From positions 62,001 to 126,000 of the forward strand of contig NZ_FOIE01000006.1 in the NCBI RefSeq assembly GCF_900111455.1: a stretch of 64,000 nucleotides of DNA, written 5' to 3'. Shown here one piece after another: positions 41,145-48,469 of this stretch. The position numbers and the translations under genes were made by a program. Source of the DNA: Geodermatophilus poikilotrophus (GTDB taxonomy: Bacteria > Actinomycetota > Actinomycetes > Mycobacteriales > Geodermatophilaceae). How positions within the stretch are numbered: the first letter of the stretch is position 1; every line of letters starts with the position of its first letter. Under the pieces are notes generated by a model. That model saw only the letters and a program-made list of their open reading frames with translations, had not been told where the DNA came from and did no database searches.

Positions 41145-41282
41145 CTCCTCGACGGTAGGGCGACGCGCCGATCCAGGGAGGTCGCGCTTCTACCCCCCAC
41201 AAACCCGCCCTCCCACGCCTGCGCGCGGCGGCGTTCCGTGGAGTCGTTCCCAGCAGAGCACAGCCGAGAGAAGGGACTCCCA

Positions 41283-41507
41283 TGACGCTGCAGGCCGACG
41301 GCTGCACCTTCGCCGTGTCGGACGAGGTCATCCGTACCCCGGTCCGCTACACCAACCGCCATCCGGCTCGACCAGCCCGCCGTCGAGGGCCTGTCCCGGC
41401 ACGGTGACACCCAGCTCTACGTCACCGCCGGTGGCGGCTACTGGGGTCCGCCGATGCGGATCGGCGCCCGCCCGGAGGTCACCGTCATCGAGCTCACCCG
41501 TGCCTGA
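41283..41507 (+). pseudogene. Fusion scar: hydrolase N-terminus joined to phosphoesterase C-terminus
   Basis: ATG 41283 with GAGAAGGGA upstream reads MTLQADGCTFAVSDEVIR then TPVRYTNRH, resembling the start of alpha/beta hydrolases, but stops at about 41408. In another frame LSRHGDTQLYVTAGGGYWG, PPMRIGARPEVTVIELTRA (to TGA 41507) matches the last ~40 residues of metallophosphoesterases. Two unrelated gene ends thus meet within 230 bp, as expected after a deletion. Confidence 0.6.
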
Positions 41508-41703
41508 CGAGGTGAGGGCGTCGAGGCTGGGAGGGGTCGTGCTGGAGATCGAGGGTGTCCGGCGTGCGTGTCGAGACCGGCGCACATCCCCGATGCGCCG
41601 AGGTGGTGGCTCGGGAATCGGCCCGGACGGGGGTGTGCAGACGCCCACGCACGAGGACCTGACCTGAGGGGGGCGGTGGTCCCGCCGGTTCCCCGCTGCC
41701 ACG
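41508..41703. other. No recognised gene; decayed intergenic DNA
   Basis: Neither strand has homology that I recognise between the phosphoesterase fragment and the hairpin at 41704; short open frames here lack start signals. Confidence 0.4.
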
Positions 41704-41741
41704 ACAGGACCCGGTCCCTCTCACGAGGGGCCGGGTCCTGT
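41704..41741. terminator. Intergenic terminator hairpin
   Basis: ACAGGACCCGG (41704-41714) pairs with CCGGGTCCTGT (41731-41741), and CCCTC with GAGGG inside, around a TCAC loop. It insulates the sulfur-type operon from upstream decay. Confidence 0.7.
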
Positions 41742-41906
41742 GCTGTTCGGGGGTGACCCCACCGTGCGCCCGCCGACGCGGGCCGGCCGCGGCGCGCGTG
41801 ACGAGGCGGGCGTCGACCGGTCCGGGCCGTGGGACCGCCCCTCCCGGGGCGACAGCCGGACCGGCAGGACACGGGGACCCGTCGACACAGGGGGCGGGGC
41901 AACCGC

Positions 41907-41937
41907 TACGGTAATCCCTATGAGTCCGGTCGGGATT
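41907..41937 (+). promoter_or_regulatory. Promoter and operator of the leader peptide-tauD operon
   Basis: -10 TACGGT (41907-41912) ends 7 nt before the ATG at 41920. AATCCC (41913-41918) and GGGATT (41932-41937) form an inverted repeat with a 13-bp gap centred on the start of transcription, a position suited to a repressor. Confidence 0.6.
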
Positions 41938-42009
41938 GTGCGGTTTGCACTCGTCGTGCGCCGTCACATCGACCTGCTCCGGTGCGCGAGCGCGCTCTGT
42001 ACGGCCTGA
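41920..42009 (+). CDS. Cys-containing sulfur-operon leader peptide (uORF)
   Basis: 29 residues, ending VVRRHIDLLRCASALCTA, with Cys at 22 and 27. The RRHxDLLRxxSALC pattern is that of the actinobacterial leader peptides found ahead of cysteine, sulfate and sulfonate genes, where ribosome pausing at Cys codons reports cysteine supply. Transcription appears to start at the ATG. The stop lies 44 bp before tauD; no terminator hairpin lies in that gap, so control may be translational or Rho-dependent. Confidence 0.75.
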   Translation: MSPVGIVRFALVVRRHIDLLRCASALCTA

Positions 42010-42053
42010 CGCCGCCCGAGCCCGCCACCATCCACCCCACCGGAGTCCCCGTC

Positions 42054-42950
42054 ATGACCCTCACCGTCCCCGTCCTGCCTGCCCTGGTGACGTCCACCGC
42101 CCCGACGACCCTCGACCTGGAACGCCTCGCGCCCGGGTTCGGCGCCCGCGTCCACGGGGTCGACCTCGCCTCCGCCACCGACGAGCAGGTCCGCGCCATC
42201 CGCACCGCGCTCGCCGACCACAAGGTGCTGTTCTTCTCGGGACAGCACGCACTGCACCCCGACAGCCAGATCGCGCTCGGCCGCCGCCTGGGTGACGTCA
42301 CCGAGTCCCACCCCGTGGTGCCGGGAGTCGACGAGGAGCACCCCGAGATCTACGCGCTCGACAGCGCCTCGGGCGGGTTCGCCGACGTCTGGCACACCGA
42401 CGTCACCTTCGTCCGCCGGCCGCCGCTGGGCTCGGTGCTGCGCGCCGTCGTCCTCCCGCCCACGGGCGGGGACACCCAGTGGGCGGACCTCCAGCTGGCC
42501 TACGAGTCACTCAGCGGGCCGCTGCAGCGCCTGGCCGACCAGCTGGTCGCGGTGCACGACGGCACCCGCGAGTTCGGCTACTACCTGGCCCAGCGCGAGG
42601 AGCGGACGAAGTGGGAGGGCGAGCAGTTCCAGGCCCTCGTCCCGATCGAGCACCCGGTGGTGCGGGTACACCCCGAGACGGGCCGCAAGGGCCTGTTCGT
42701 CAACCCCGGATTCGTCTCGCACCTGAAGGACGTGTCCGACGCCGAGAGCCGGTACCTGCTCGACCTGTTCTACGCCCACATCACCAAGCCGGAGCACATC
42801 GTCCGGCACCGCTGGTCGGTGGGGGACGTCGTGATGTGGGACAACCGGTCGACGGTGCACTACGCGAACCGCGACTACGGTGACCAGCGCCGTGTCATGC
42901 ACCGCATCACGCTCCGGGGGGACCAGCCGGTCGGTCCGACTGGCGCCTGA
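42054..42950 (+). CDS. TauD/TfdA-family 2-oxoglutarate dioxygenase
   Basis: 298 aa. Iron is held by His114 and Asp116 in VWHTDVTF and a distal His near 283 in RRVMHRITLRG; the 2-oxoglutarate Arg is expected in the same C-terminal stretch. The start ERLAPGFGARVHGVDLAS and the segment DNRSTVHYANRDYGDQRR are typical of taurine, alkylsulfonate and alkylsulfatase dioxygenases, which cleave sulfonates or sulfate esters to release sulfite or sulfate. The Cys-leader peptide upstream supports a sulfur-scavenging role. ATG 42054. The ABC importer downstream probably supplies the substrate. Confidence 0.9.
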   Translation: MTLTVPVLPALVTSTAPTTLDLERLAPGFGARVHGVDLASATDEQVRAIRTALADHKVLFFSGQHALHPDSQIALGRRLGDVTESHPVVPGVDEEHPEIYALDSASGGFADVWHTDVTFVRRPPLGSVLRAVVLPPTGGDTQWADLQLAYESLSGPLQRLADQLVAVHDGTREFGYYLAQREERTKWEGEQFQALVPIEHPVVRVHPETGRKGLFVNPGFVSHLKDVSDAESRYLLDLFYAHITKPEHIVRHRWSVGDVVMWDNRSTVHYANRDYGDQRRVMHRITLRGDQPVGPTGA

Positions 42951-42990
42951 CCGGGCACGTGCACGACGCTCGTCCCGAGAACTGACCGCA

Positions 42991-43030
42991 CGGCGAGGCG
43001 CAGGTCCCCTCCGGGGCCTGCGCTTCGCCG
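42991..43030 (+). terminator. Strong hairpin between tauD and the ABC-transporter genes
   Basis: CGGCGAGGCGCAGGTCCCC pairs with GGGGCCTGCGCTTCGCCG around a short loop, with few mismatches. It may terminate part of the transcripts or protect the tauD mRNA end, setting different levels for dioxygenase and transporter. Confidence 0.55.
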
Positions 43031-43087
43031 CACGACCCCCCTCCGCCGGCGAGCCCGTGCCCGGCGCCGCAACGAGAGAAGAACCCC

Positions 43088-44047
43088 ATGCTGCGCACCA
43101 CGATCCGTCCCCGGGCATCCGCGGTGGCGCTGGCCGCCGTCCTCGCCGCGACCGTCACCGGGTGCAGCGCCGAGGAGGGCGCCGACAGCGCGACCGGCGG
43201 TGGGGACGGCATCACCGTCCAGGCCGCGCAGTTCAGCTGGACGGCCGCCGGTCTGACGAACTCCATCCTCAGCGAGATCGCCGCCGACCGTCCCGAGCTG
43301 GGCGTGGCCACGCTGCAGACGACGCAGCTGGACCCGGCCGCGGCGTGGGCCGGTGCGCAGCGCGGGGACATCGACCTGCTGACCGAGGTCGCCCTCCCCA
43401 ACCAGCAGGAGCTCGCCGACAGCGCCGCCGAGCGGGTCGAGATGGTCTCGGAGACCTACGGCGATGCCGCGCAGGGCTGGTTCGTGCCCGCTTACGCCGT
43501 CGAGCCCGGCGGCCCGCTCGAGGGCCTGACCAGCGTCACCCAGCTCAACGACTACGCCGACCAGCTGGGCGGCAAGTTCTACGACGCCGATCCCGGCTAC
43601 ATCACCACCGAGCAGAACGCCAAGCGGCTCGCGGGCTACGGGATCACGCTGGAGCACGTCGTCTCCAGCGAGGCGGCCGAGCTGGCGCAGCTGGAGAACA
43701 GCTACAGCCGCCAGGAGCCGATCGTGCTGTACCTGTACCACCCGCACGCGGTCTTCGCGCAGTACGACATGGTCCAGCTCGAGGAGCCCACGCCCTACAC
43801 CGAGGGCTGCCTGACCACCGGGAACGGCGCCTGCGCCATGCCCTCGTACAGCGCCAACGTCGCCGCGAGCACGGAGCTGCAGGAGCAGGCTCCCGAGTTC
43901 GCCGACCTGCTGGTCGACCTGCGCATCTCGGTGGAGGAGATGGAGCAGATGCAGAAGCAGGTGGACGTCGACGGCGAGGACGTGGGGACCGTCGCCCGGC
44001 AGTGGGTCGACGAGCACGCCGCCCAGATCGACGAGTGGGTCGGCTGA
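43088..44047 (+). CDS. Quaternary-amine-type ABC transporter substrate-binding lipoprotein (ProX/OpuAC)
   Basis: 319 aa. A lipoprotein signal peptide ends in VTGC (Cys26), followed by an OpuAC-type binding domain: ITVQAAQFSWTAAGLTNSIL, AWAGAQRGDIDLLTEVALPN, YGDAAQGWFVPAYAV and YSRQEPIVLYLYHPHAVF. The family binds glycine betaine, choline, carnitine, proline betaine or sulfonium relatives in aromatic boxes; several Trp/Tyr are present, but the exact ligand cannot be read. It is first of three transporter genes that follow the dioxygenase. ATG 43088 with GAGAGAAGAA upstream. Confidence 0.88.
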   Translation: MLRTTIRPRASAVALAAVLAATVTGCSAEEGADSATGGGDGITVQAAQFSWTAAGLTNSILSEIAADRPELGVATLQTTQLDPAAAWAGAQRGDIDLLTEVALPNQQELADSAAERVEMVSETYGDAAQGWFVPAYAVEPGGPLEGLTSVTQLNDYADQLGGKFYDADPGYITTEQNAKRLAGYGITLEHVVSSEAAELAQLENSYSRQEPIVLYLYHPHAVFAQYDMVQLEEPTPYTEGCLTTGNGACAMPSYSANVAASTELQEQAPEFADLLVDLRISVEEMEQMQKQVDVDGEDVGTVARQWVDEHAAQIDEWVG

Positions 44048-44049
44048 CC

Positions 44050-45252
44050 GTGCCCCCGGTGCTGCGCGCCACCGGCCTGACGAAGGTCTTCGGGCCACGC
44101 GAGAAGGAGGCACTGCGGCTGGCCGGCGAGGGGGTCCGGCGCGACGAGATCCACCGGCAGACCGGGAGCACGCTCGCCGTCCACGACGTGGGCTTCGCCG
44201 TCGAGCGGGGGGAGCTGTTCGTCGTCATGGGGCTGTCGGGGTCCGGCAAGTCGACCCTCGTCCGGCTGCTCAACCGGCTGATCGAGCCCAGCGCCGGCAC
44301 GGTGGAGGTCGACGGCCAGGACCTGCGGGCGCTCGGTGACGCCGACCTGCGGACGCTGCGCAACCAGAAGGTCAGCATGGTGTTCCAGCACTTCGCGCTC
44401 CTCCCGCACCGCACCGTGCGCGAGAACGCGGCCTACGGGCTCAAGGTGCGCGGGGTCGGGGCCGGCGAGCAGCGGGAGCGAGCCGACTGGGCGCTGCGCA
44501 CAGTGGGGCTGCTCGACCGGGCCGACGCCCGGCCCGAGCAGCTCTCCGGGGGGATGCAGCAGCGCGTGGGCCTGGCCCGCGCGCTCGCCGCGGACTCCGA
44601 GGTGCTCCTCATGGACGAGCCGTTCTCCGCGTTGGACCCGCTCATCCGGCGCGACATGCAGGACCTGCTGGTGCGGCTGCAGACCGAGCTGCACAAGACC
44701 ATCGTCTTCATCACCCACGACCTCAACGAGGCCATGCGGCTGGGCGACCGCATCCTGATGCTCAAGGACGGCCGGACGGTCCAGCTGGGCACCGGGCCGG
44801 AGATCATCTCCGCGCCGGCCGACGACTACGTCGCCGACTTCACCTCCGACGTGGACCGGACCCGGGTGCTCACCGCCGGTGACCTGCTGCGCGAGCCGCG
44901 GATGACCGCCCAGCTCGGCCAGTCCACCGGGGAGGTGCTGCGCGCGCTCGGCGCCGCGGAGGCCAACGGGGTGTATGTCCTCGACGCCGACCGGCGCATC
45001 GCCGGCGTGGCGCGCGACGACCTGCTCGCCCGCGCGGTGCAGGACGGTCGGTCGGCCGTCGGCCCGCGCGAGCTGGTCGCCGACTACACCACGACCACGC
45101 CGGACCGCCCACTGGTCGAGTTCGTGCACCTCGTCGGGCGCCACCCGGTGCCGTTGGGGGTCGTGGACGACGACGGTCGGCTGCTGGGCGTGGTGCCACG
45201 GGCGGCGGTGCTCGATGCGCTGGCCGTCGTCCCCGCGCGACGGGAGGGCTGA
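44050..45252 (+). CDS. Quaternary-amine-type ABC transporter ATP-binding protein with CBS domains (ProV/OpuAA)
   Basis: 400 aa. Walker A GLSGSGKST, Q-loop MVFQHFALLPHR, signature LSGGMQQRVGLARAL, Walker B VLLMDEPFSALDP and the H-loop FITHDLNEAMRLGD are all present. The C-terminal ~110 residues form a tandem CBS module (GVYVLDADRRIAGVARDDLL and PLGVVDDDGRLLGVVPRAAV), which in OpuA-type importers senses ionic strength or nucleotide. The N-terminal extension [20 protein letters not shown] is typical of this subfamily. GTG 44050 lies 2 bp after the binding-protein stop. Confidence 0.93.
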   Translation: MPPVLRATGLTKVFGPREKEALRLAGEGVRRDEIHRQTGSTLAVHDVGFAVERGELFVVMGLSGSGKSTLVRLLNRLIEPSAGTVEVDGQDLRALGDADLRTLRNQKVSMVFQHFALLPHRTVRENAAYGLKVRGVGAGEQRERADWALRTVGLLDRADARPEQLSGGMQQRVGLARALAADSEVLLMDEPFSALDPLIRRDMQDLLVRLQTELHKTIVFITHDLNEAMRLGDRILMLKDGRTVQLGTGPEIISAPADDYVADFTSDVDRTRVLTAGDLLREPRMTAQLGQSTGEVLRALGAAEANGVYVLDADRRIAGVARDDLLARAVQDGRSAVGPRELVADYTTTTPDRPLVEFVHLVGRHPVPLGVVDDDGRLLGVVPRAAVLDALAVVPARREG

Positions 45253-45254
45253 CG

Positions 45255-46178
45255 GTGCCGGACATCCCCCTCGGGCAGTGGGTCTCGGACTTCATCGACT
45301 GGCTGCTGGCGACGGTGCCGTGGCTGTTCGACGCGATCTCGGCGGTCATGCAGGTCCTCGTCGACGGCCTGACCGGCGCGCTGGCCACGCCGCCGCCGGT
45401 GGTGTGGATCGTCCTGTTCACGCTGGTCGCCCTGCTCATCCGCGGGTGGGGGCTGGCGCTCTACACGGTGCTGGCGTTCCTGCTCGTGGTCTCGCTGGAG
45501 CTGTGGGTCGAGACGATGCAGACCCTCGCGCTGGTCCTCGTGGCGGCGGTGATCGCCACGGCGATCGGGGTGCCGATCGGGATCCTGGCGGCCCGCAACC
45601 GTGCGCTGAGCGTCGTCGTCCGTCCGGTGCTGGACTCCATGCAGACCACGCCGGTGTTCGTCTACCTCATCCCGGCCGTCTTCTTCTTCGGCGTGGGTGT
45701 GGTGCCCGGCGTCGTGGCGACGATCCTGTTCGCCATCCCGCCCGGCGTGCGGCTGACCGAGCTCGGCATCCGGCAGGTCGACCGCGAGGTCGTCGAGGCG
45801 GCCCACGCCTTCGGCGCCCGGCCCGGCCAGATCCTGCGGGAGGTCCAGCTCCCGCTCGCGCTGCCGTCGATCATGGCCGGCATCAACCAGGTGATCATGC
45901 TGGCGCTGTCGATGGTGGTCACCGCCGGACTCCTCGGCGCCGCCGGCCTCGGTGCGGTCGTGGTGCGGGCGGTGACCCAGCTCGACGTCGCCTCCGGGTT
46001 CGAGGGCGGTCTCGCGGTCGTCCTGCTCGCGATCTTCCTCGACCGGCTGACGGCGGCCTTCGGACACCCCACGGCGCTGTCGCGGTTGTTCCGGGCGCGG
46101 ACGCGCCGGACCGCGCCGTCCGGTGGGACGGCGGAGACGCCTCGCCGGTCCGAGGAGCCCGCGCAGGCCCCCGCCTGA
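45255..46178 (+). CDS. Quaternary-amine-type ABC transporter permease (ProW/OpuAB)
   Basis: 307 aa with about seven membrane helices, including VVWIVLFTLVALLIRGWGLA, ALVLVAAVIATAIGVPIGIL and FVYLIPAVFFFGVGVVPGVV. The coupling EAA loop reads EVVEAAHAFGARPGQILREV followed by QLPLALPSIMAGINQ. It pairs with the ATPase just upstream (2-bp gap), completing a ProX-ProV-ProW set. The C-terminus is a charged, Pro-rich cytosolic tail. GTG 45255. It is the last gene before the second initiator tRNA. Confidence 0.92.
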   Translation: MPDIPLGQWVSDFIDWLLATVPWLFDAISAVMQVLVDGLTGALATPPPVVWIVLFTLVALLIRGWGLALYTVLAFLLVVSLELWVETMQTLALVLVAAVIATAIGVPIGILAARNRALSVVVRPVLDSMQTTPVFVYLIPAVFFFGVGVVPGVVATILFAIPPGVRLTELGIRQVDREVVEAAHAFGARPGQILREVQLPLALPSIMAGINQVIMLALSMVVTAGLLGAAGLGAVVVRAVTQLDVASGFEGGLAVVLLAIFLDRLTAAFGHPTALSRLFRARTRRTAPSGGTAETPRRSEEPAQAPA

Positions 46179-46302
46179 CGGCTCCGTCCTCGGTCAGGGG
46201 AGCACGCGCCGCACGTCCAGGTCGCCCGGCTCGCCGGGCAGGTCGTCCGCACCGGTACGTCCCGGGTCCCGGGGGCTCGGGAGTGGGCCGCTCGGGGGCG
46301 TG

Positions 46303-46308
46303 TATGGT
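46303..46308 (+). promoter_or_regulatory. -10 of the second initiator tRNA gene
   Basis: TATGGT at the same 12-bp spacing as in the first copy; flanking bases TGG(T)…TCACCGA are also shared. Confidence 0.55.
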
Positions 46309-46319
46309 GGTGTCACCGA

Positions 46320-46393
46320 CGCGGGGTGGAGCAGCTCGGTAGCTCGCTGGGCTCATAACCCAGAGGTCACAGGTTCGAATCCTGTCCCCGCTA
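46320..46393 (+). tRNA. tRNA-fMet (CAT), second copy, CCA not encoded
   Basis: Identical to the copy at 35045 except for one compensatory T-stem pair (G-C replaced by A-U) and the absence of encoded CCA. The initiator hallmarks (three G-C anticodon-stem pairs, C1/U72 mismatch) are kept. Confidence 0.95.
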
Positions 46394-46400
46394 CTCGCAC

Positions 46401-46436
46401 ACGAGGGCCCGGTCACCACGGTGACCGGGCCCTCGT
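46401..46436 (+). terminator. Terminator hairpin after tRNA-fMet copy 2
   Basis: A perfect 17-bp inverted repeat: 46401-46417 (ACGAGGGCCCGGTCACC) with 46420-46436, two-base loop. Confidence 0.8.
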
Positions 46437-46480
46437 CGTGTTCGGGCGGTTCCGCGCCGCGAGCGGGGTAGGAAACCGGC

Positions 46481-46768
46481 ATGGATCTCACCGTCACCGA
46501 CGTCCCCCAGGCCGGCCGCTACGAGGCCCGGGCCGGCGACCGCGTGCTCGGCCTGGCCGCCTACCAGCGGCAGGGCGACCGGGTCGTGTTCACCCACACC
46601 GAGGTCGACCCGGACGCCGAGGGCGACGGAGTGGGCAGCACGCTGGTCCGCGGTGCCCTGGACGACGTCCGGGCGCACGGGCTGCGGGCGGTGCCGCGCT
46701 GCTCCTTCGTCCGCGCCTGGATCGACCGGCACCCCGACTACGCCGACCTGGTCGACACCCCCGCCTGA
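46481..46768 (+). CDS. YidJ-like GNAT family acetyltransferase
   Basis: 95-aa minimal GNAT domain of the small GCN5-related family (Pfam acetyltransf_CG type): YEARAGDRVLGLAAYQRQGD, VFTHTEVDPDAEGDGVGSTL, where GDGVGS is the acetyl-CoA pyrophosphate loop, and RCSFVRAWIDRHPDYADLV at the C-terminus. Substrate unknown. ATG 46481. It lies alone between the tRNA and a palindromic element. Confidence 0.87.
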   Translation: MDLTVTDVPQAGRYEARAGDRVLGLAAYQRQGDRVVFTHTEVDPDAEGDGVGSTLVRGALDDVRAHGLRAVPRCSFVRAWIDRHPDYADLVDTPA

Positions 46769-46791
46769 GACGGCCCCGCCCCGGGGCGGCT

Positions 46792-46895
46792 CCGTCCAGA
46801 GGCTCGCCGCGAGCTCGCGAGCGGGGAGGAGGACGGCGGCCGCCTGCAGGATCCCGCCGCGAGCGCGCGAGCGGTGGGGGGCAGGGGGTCCTCCC
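46792..46895. repeat. Composite palindromic repeat between converging genes
   Basis: Two family units in tandem: CCGTCCAGAGGCTCGCCGCG with its GAGCTCGCGAGCGGGGAGGA arm, then CCTGCAGGATCCCGCCGCG with GAGCGCGCGAGCGG, ending GGTCCTCCC at the stop codon of the VOC gene (46896). Confidence 0.65.
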
Positions 46896-47405
46896 TCAGA
46901 GCACCTGGTGGCCGTACATCTCGCCGAGCGGGTCGGCGATCAGCTCGATGCGGGCGCCGTCGGGGTCGCGGAAGTAGACCGAGACGCCGCTGTGCACCTC
47001 GTGCTCCACCCCGGCCTCGGTCAGCCGCTGCACCAGGTCCTGCCAGCGGTCGGGGTCGACGCTGATCGCCATGTGGTGCAGCCCGCCGAGCACCTCGGCG
47101 TACGGGCCGACGTCCAGGCCGGGGAAGTCGAAGAAGGCCAGCAGGTTGCCGTGGCCGATGTCGAAGAAGAAGTGCGAGGAGCCCGGGTAGTCGCGGTTCT
47201 CGATCAGCTCGGTGAGCGGGAAGCCGAGCACGTCCTGGTAGAAGCGGACGGTCCGCTCCACGTCGCTGCTGATCAGCGCGGTGTGGTGCAGGCCGCGGGC
47301 GGTGGACGACGGCCGCTCCCCGGCAGGCCTGAGGTGCGCCTCCCGGATGCGGGTGCGCTCCTGCTCGATGGCGGTCAGGTCGAGGTCGCTGGCGGTGTCG
47401 CTCAC
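46896..47405 (-). CDS. VOC family (glyoxalase/dioxygenase fold) protein
   Basis: 169 aa with two beta-alpha-beta-beta-beta modules. Putative metal ligands are the His in GLHHTALISSD, the His in GGLHHMAISVD and the Glu in GARIELIADP, as in extradiol-dioxygenase-like members. Specific activity unknown. GTG 47405 is preferred over the start at 47441 because GAGGAGA lies 8 nt upstream. It is divergent from the pyruvyltransferase-family gene. Confidence 0.85.
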   Translation of the reverse strand: MSDTASDLDLTAIEQERTRIREAHLRPAGERPSSTARGLHHTALISSDVERTVRFYQDVLGFPLTELIENRDYPGSSHFFFDIGHGNLLAFFDFPGLDVGPYAEVLGGLHHMAISVDPDRWQDLVQRLTEAGVEHEVHSGVSVYFRDPDGARIELIADPLGEMYGHQVL

Positions 47406-47507
47406 GGGGCTCTCCTCGGGGTCGGACGACGGTCGGGACAACCGCTGCGACCAGGATCTCGTTCCCTCGACAGGTCCCGGTCACCCGTGGGTGCGAGGCT
47501 GGTGACC

Positions 47508-48377
47508 ATGCGTGTCCTCGTCGCCGGGTGGTTCAGCTTCGACGAGGTGATCGCCACCATCGGCGACGAGCTCGGCGCCGACGTGGTGGCCGGCTGGCTC
47601 ACCGACCTGGGCGTCGACCACGACGTCGCCTGGGCGCCGTACCTGGAACGCGGTGTGGACTGGCGGGACGTCGACCCGGCCGACTACACCCACCTGGTCT
47701 TCGTCAGCGGCCCGCTGGCCGACCGGCCGCTGCTGCGCGAGCTCACCGAGGCCTTCGCCGGTGCGCAGCGCTGGGCGGTCAACGTCTCGGTGGTGCAGGA
47801 GTCCGCGCGCGGGCTGTTCGACCGGGTCTGGGAGCGCGACGCCGCCGGCCTGGCCCGTCCCGACCTCGCCGTCGAGGGCCCCGAGCCGGAGGTGCCGGTG
47901 CTCGCGGTGGCGTTCACGCCGGTGCAGGGCGAGTACGGCGAGGCCAGCCAGGCCGAGCGGGTCCGCGGCGCCATCGAGGAGTGGCTGGCCGACCGGGCGC
48001 TGCCCTGGTTCGAGCTCGACATGGACCTCTTCGAGAAGCCGCACGCGCGCCGTCCGGCCCAGGTGGAGGCGCTGGTCCGGCGGGCCGACGTCGTGGTGAG
48101 CATGCGGCTGCACGCGCTGGTGCTCGGCCTCAAGCACGGCCGGCCGGTCGTCGCCTGCGACCCGATCAGCGGAGGCGCCAAGGTGACCAGCCAGGCCACC
48201 GCGCTCGACTGGCCACTCGTCGTCCCGGTCGAGGAGCTCACCGCCGAGGCCCTCGATGCCGCTCTGGAGCGCTGCCTGTCCGGTGAGCTGGCCGAGCGGG
48301 TGCGTGCGGCGGGGGAGCGGGGCCGTGCCGGCAACGCCCGGGCGCGCGCCTGGTTCGAGGAGCAGCTGGCCGGCTGA
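47508..48377 (+). CDS. Polysaccharide pyruvyl transferase family protein
   Basis: 289 aa. MRVLVAGWFSFDEVIATIGD begins the family fold; YTHLVFVSGPLADRPLL and the C-terminal ADVVVSMRLHALVLGLKHGR and PVVACDPISGGAKV are the conserved PS_pyruv_trans segments, MRLHALV containing the hallmark Arg-Leu-His. Such enzymes add pyruvate ketals from phosphoenolpyruvate to glycans, but this gene stands alone without glycan genes, so the role is open. ATG 47508. Confidence 0.82.
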   Translation: MRVLVAGWFSFDEVIATIGDELGADVVAGWLTDLGVDHDVAWAPYLERGVDWRDVDPADYTHLVFVSGPLADRPLLRELTEAFAGAQRWAVNVSVVQESARGLFDRVWERDAAGLARPDLAVEGPEPEVPVLAVAFTPVQGEYGEASQAERVRGAIEEWLADRALPWFELDMDLFEKPHARRPAQVEALVRRADVVVSMRLHALVLGLKHGRPVVACDPISGGAKVTSQATALDWPLVVPVEELTAEALDAALERCLSGELAERVRAAGERGRAGNARARAWFEEQLAG

Positions 48378-48393
48378 GCCCCCCGCTCCCGCG

Positions 48394-48452
48394 GCGGGAT
48401 CGCCGATCCCGCCCCCTGTGAGGCCCGTATCCGTGCGAGATCGCCGATCTCG
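48394..48452. promoter_or_regulatory. Paired GATCGCCGATC dyads upstream of map
   Basis: GCGGGATC-GCC-GATCCCGC (48394-48412) and CGAGATC-GCC-GATCTCG (48436-48452) are perfect dyads whose centres are 41 bp apart, about four helical turns. They fill the gap before methionine aminopeptidase. Confidence 0.6.
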
Positions 48453-48469
48453 CCGCCCGAGGAGGACCG

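Noticed and set aside
35122..46319. Active integrative element
   Set aside because: No integrase, recombinase, transposase, replication or transfer gene is visible; only the duplicated tRNA suggests past insertion.
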